Positions 4,755-7,053 of a stretch of 7,053 bases of DNA are shown piece by piece. Position 1 is the first letter of the stretch, and every line of letters starts with the position of its first letter. Both the position numbers and the translations under genes were made by a program. A model generated the notes under the pieces. That model was not told where the DNA came from. It searched no databases and saw only the letters and a list, made by a program, of their open reading frames with translations. Origin of the DNA: an uncultured Alphaproteobacteria bacterium (GTDB lineage Bacteria; Pseudomonadota; Alphaproteobacteria; Rickettsiales; UBA1997); the NCBI GenBank assembly GCA_903927415.1, contig CAIYMZ010000052.1, forward strand, positions 1-7,053. Reading direction: 5' to 3'.

Positions 4755-6932
4755 TTACAGATTCCTACCGTCATCTGATTTCATTGGAGAAAATGGCGGC
4801 ATTCCTGCTCTTGAAGCTTGTCGTCCCTCACCAAACCTGATAGCTTGTGGATGAGATAATTTGCGTTTCGGAGGATCCTCAATAACAATCCCGTGATCAT
4901 CTTCAGACCCAGATGATTCTTGCGCTGCAGCCGCCTCAGGCGGAGATTCTTCAACGGTCACAACTCGACCAACACTTGACGGAGTAAATCTAGGATTACT
5001 CATCGGGCGACGAAGCGGCCTAATTGGAGATGAATCGCCACCTGACGCACTTGATTTTACACGCGCCGGTGAAGCATCAACAGCAGCTGCACCCGCCCCT
5101 CCTGCTTTTGCAAGAGATGCCAAACTTTCAACTCTTGGGAGTTCAGAACCTACAGCAACACCTTCCATTTCAAGAGCCGCCAACCATTTGCTTTTAGCTT
5201 CATGCCATTTTTCTTGAATTGTTTTTGCAGCTTTTTCAACGATGTCATTCGCCAATTTCTCATCGACAAATTTTTGATAAAATTCCGGAAGCATTGATTT
5301 TGCTCGATCACGATATTCACCATGCAGCCGCTCCTCTTCTAGCTTCAACCTTTCCGCACTAGCTCGTGAATCAGCTGCAACTTTATCTTTCTCTGCCTCA
5401 GTTGGGAAAATAAAATATTCTGCCAGTTCAATACCAGGCATGTAAGGATTTGGCGAGGGATGATCTTTCAAAGCCTCATGCACGAAATCATGCATCAACC
5501 TCATGCCTTTGTGGACATCTTCACGAACTGAAAAACTCAGCCTCATCGCATTTCCTAATTCATCCATCAGCTGATAGGAATGCAGCGTTACCACGTCAGT
5601 TGCCGCATGCAGCGCGTAGGAAAAAATTTCAGAATTAAACATCTTAATATTTCCAAAATATTTGTGGCACAATCCCGACATGTCGACTTTGAGTTGAATG
5701 CCGCCCTCAGGCCTGTAGATCAACTTCATTCCTTCGACTCCATTTTGATATTCTGGCGGGATTTCTTTTCTGAGTTCTTTCTTCATACGAGGATCAACAT
5801 TCGGACTCTCAATGCCCTCAACATAAGCTATCAGCAGGTTCAAGTTATATTCGTGATATTGCAGACGTTCATCGCGGAATCTTTGTCTTTCTTCTGGCCT
5901 AGAAGAAATAAGCGCGCTGGCTAATTCGATCGGGCCGTCACTCGCCGATCCCATTATTTTGGAAGATTCTTTGTAAAATTTTTTCGCCAAATCCTTGTCG
6001 CCAAGAATCAAAAAACCCACTCTTCCTCTTTCCAATCCATAAGTTTTTGAGCCAGTAAAAATCTGAGCATACTGGTCGTAATCATGCTCTTGGCATATTG
6101 ATGCAAGGTCAGGAAATTTTTTACTTGGATCAAATTCCATGTTGGCATGAGCAGAATCGAGGATCAAAAACATATTCTTTTTTTTGCAGAATTTGACGAT
6201 GTCGTTGAGTTCATCTCGCGAATAAATAGCGCCGCACATGGTTTTGGATTCGAGATAAACTGTCTTGGCGCGAGGATGTCTTGCCGCCTCTTTTTCCAAA
6301 CTGTTTAGCAAAATTTTTTCACCACGTTCCCGATCAACCTGCACTAAATGCACATCATACTTGCCGACCTCAACCGTTGCAGCGGCGCGCACCAACAATC
6401 CGTAACCACCAACCGGATAAAGCAATCCTGTATTTTTTTCATCATGACGAATACAGCGCAACAAACGGGTAAAGGCTTCATGACTGCCCAAAGAAAATTC
6501 GACAGAAATTTTACTCAGATCGCTATCGTGAGGAAGAGGAAGCAGTCCCTCATCAACAAGAAATTGCTTTAGCTTATCTTGAGGAAGCTTTGTTGATTCT
6601 GGCCTGTCGGTGCGATAGAGGTTATACTCATCAAGATTTTGCTTAATTACTGCTGCACGACTCGTATCTTCATCTGAACGACGCACATCTTCACCGGACA
6701 AAAATGCCTCTCCCACACCACCATTGGACAAATAAATTCCATATCGATTTTCCCGCCAAAGATCGTCAGTGCGCTCCGCATCCTCCTTCTCCAAAGAAAA
6801 AATATGCGGAATCATTTTTCTTCTTTTTTCAAGAATGAACTCGGAAACTTTTTTTAGGCCTGAATCCCATCTGTCGCAGGAGGATGCATCTTCACCTCCG
6901 GTAAGGATAGGGTTTGGAAAACTTCTAGACAT
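4755..6932 (-). CDS. PLP fold-type I aminotransferase-like protein with long disordered C-terminal tail
   Basis: This 725-residue protein has three regions. Residues about 60-490 form a class I/II aminotransferase-like PLP domain. Landmarks are SLGSHEAF (147-154, phosphate-binding turn), YPVGGY (172-177, ring-stacking Tyr), LILDSAHA (D259, pyridine-N aspartate) and TGSKTYGLERGRVG (K296, the Schiff-base lysine, and R304). MRLSFSV follows, with R464 in the place of the substrate-carboxylate Arg. The usual NPTG loop is replaced by ESKTMCG (228-234). Residues about 510-590 are charged, helical and possibly coiled, with an IQ-like stretch near 568-583. Residues 596-725 are low-complexity (Ala, Ser, Pro, Gly, acidic patches, basic PKRK) and probably disordered. 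Typical aminotransferases are about 400 residues, so the extra 230 are unusual. There is no signal peptide or membrane segment. The chosen ATG has no clear Shine-Dalgarno (AAAAACCACATG). M40 (ATG at 6815) follows a purine-rich GAAAAAAGAAGA and is an alternative start just before the domain. The substrate is unknown. The sequence shows fewer A/T runs than its neighbours, which could mean acquisition. Confidence 0.85.
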   Translation of the reverse strand: MSRSFPNPILTGGEDASSCDRWDSGLKKVSEFILEKRRKMIPHIFSLEKEDAERTDDLWRENRYGIYLSNGGVGEAFLSGEDVRRSDEDTSRAAVIKQNLDEYNLYRTDRPESTKLPQDKLKQFLVDEGLLPLPHDSDLSKISVEFSLGSHEAFTRLLRCIRHDEKNTGLLYPVGGYGLLVRAAATVEVGKYDVHLVQVDRERGEKILLNSLEKEAARHPRAKTVYLESKTMCGAIYSRDELNDIVKFCKKKNMFLILDSAHANMEFDPSKKFPDLASICQEHDYDQYAQIFTGSKTYGLERGRVGFLILGDKDLAKKFYKESSKIMGSASDGPIELASALISSRPEERQRFRDERLQYHEYNLNLLIAYVEGIESPNVDPRMKKELRKEIPPEYQNGVEGMKLIYRPEGGIQLKVDMSGLCHKYFGNIKMFNSEIFSYALHAATDVVTLHSYQLMDELGNAMRLSFSVREDVHKGMRLMHDFVHEALKDHPSPNPYMPGIELAEYFIFPTEAEKDKVAADSRASAERLKLEEERLHGEYRDRAKSMLPEFYQKFVDEKLANDIVEKAAKTIQEKWHEAKSKWLAALEMEGVAVGSELPRVESLASLAKAGGAGAAAVDASPARVKSSASGGDSSPIRPLRRPMSNPRFTPSSVGRVVTVEESPPEAAAAQESSGSEDDHGIVIEDPPKRKLSHPQAIRFGEGRQASRAGMPPFSPMKSDDGRNL

Positions 6933-6968
6933 GTGGTTTTTATTTGGAGTTTAAGAACAAGATTTTTT

Positions 6969-7053
6969 AACCCAGATCCGTCATTAGAAATCCGTCTATA
7001 CTCAATCCAGTTGAAGACACCGATTTCCTTTTCAGCTTTCTGGACCCCGCAAC
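6969..7053. repeat. Dispersed repeat, copy B (runs off the window)
   Basis: Bases 6969-6993 equal 336-360 (25/25) and bases 7019-7053 equal 71-105 (35/35), all in the same orientation, joined here by a 25-bp middle part that copy A lacks. This copy therefore looks like the more complete unit. It starts about 37 bases upstream of the start codon of the minus-strand PLP-domain gene and could contribute to its promoter or leader. The right end of the unit, including the hairpin's second half, lies beyond the window. Confidence 0.8.

Noticed and set aside
5580..5924. A 114-codon plus-strand frame opposite the PLP-domain gene
   Set aside because: It is antisense to a clear aminotransferase-like coding region, with no independent coding signal.
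1..7053. tRNA, rRNA or known riboswitch
   Set aside because: Reading both strands I saw no tRNA-like cloverleaf, rRNA segment or recognised riboswitch core, though a covariance-model scan was not possible here.

Overview
The window is AT-rich, densely coding bacterial DNA. It carries several short palindromic repeats of the kind scattered through many proteobacterial and other genomes. Three of the five intact genes are clear core or housekeeping types: a NAD(P)H-hydrate dehydratase, a metallo-beta-lactamase/beta-CASP RNA nuclease-like protein, and a eukaryote-type NADP isocitrate dehydrogenase. None of the genes has a strong Shine-Dalgarno sequence. I lean to an AT-rich, possibly host-associated proteobacterium, but the sequence alone does not settle this and a bacteroidete-like lineage is not excluded.

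Layout. Bases 1-515 hold a broken multicopper oxidase (CopA/PcoA-like) on the minus strand. A 54-codon N-terminal piece with a signal peptide is cut off by a fragment of a dispersed repeat, and an out-of-frame piece resembling a later part of the same family follows. A palindromic terminator (562-587) separates this from a 123-residue membrane protein of unknown function (629-1000, minus). A perfect 27-bp inverted repeat (1064-1149) fills the divergent promoter region. Then come three plus-strand genes. A stand-alone nnrD (1179-1979) overlaps by 10 bp an MBL/beta-CASP/RMMBL gene (1970-3325). After a 204-bp gap with an imperfect inverted repeat comes icd (3530-4753). One base after icd, a convergent gene (4755-6932, minus) encodes a 725-residue protein. 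It has an aberrant fold-type I PLP (aminotransferase-like) domain, then a charged helical segment with a degenerate IQ-like motif, and then about 130 residues of Ser/Pro/Ala-rich disordered tail. The right edge (6969-7053) carries a second copy of the dispersed repeat seen at the left edge.

How the parts relate. nnrD and the MBL gene are probably translationally coupled, and icd may have its own transcript. NnrD (repair of hydrated NAD(P)H) and Icd (NADPH production) both touch NADP metabolism, but nothing in the sequence shows that they work together. The most unusual object is the 725-residue PLP-domain protein. Its architecture looks more like a host-interacting or regulatory protein than an ordinary metabolic aminotransferase; that is inference. 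The left-edge region shows gene decay driven by, or at least marked by, repeat recombination.
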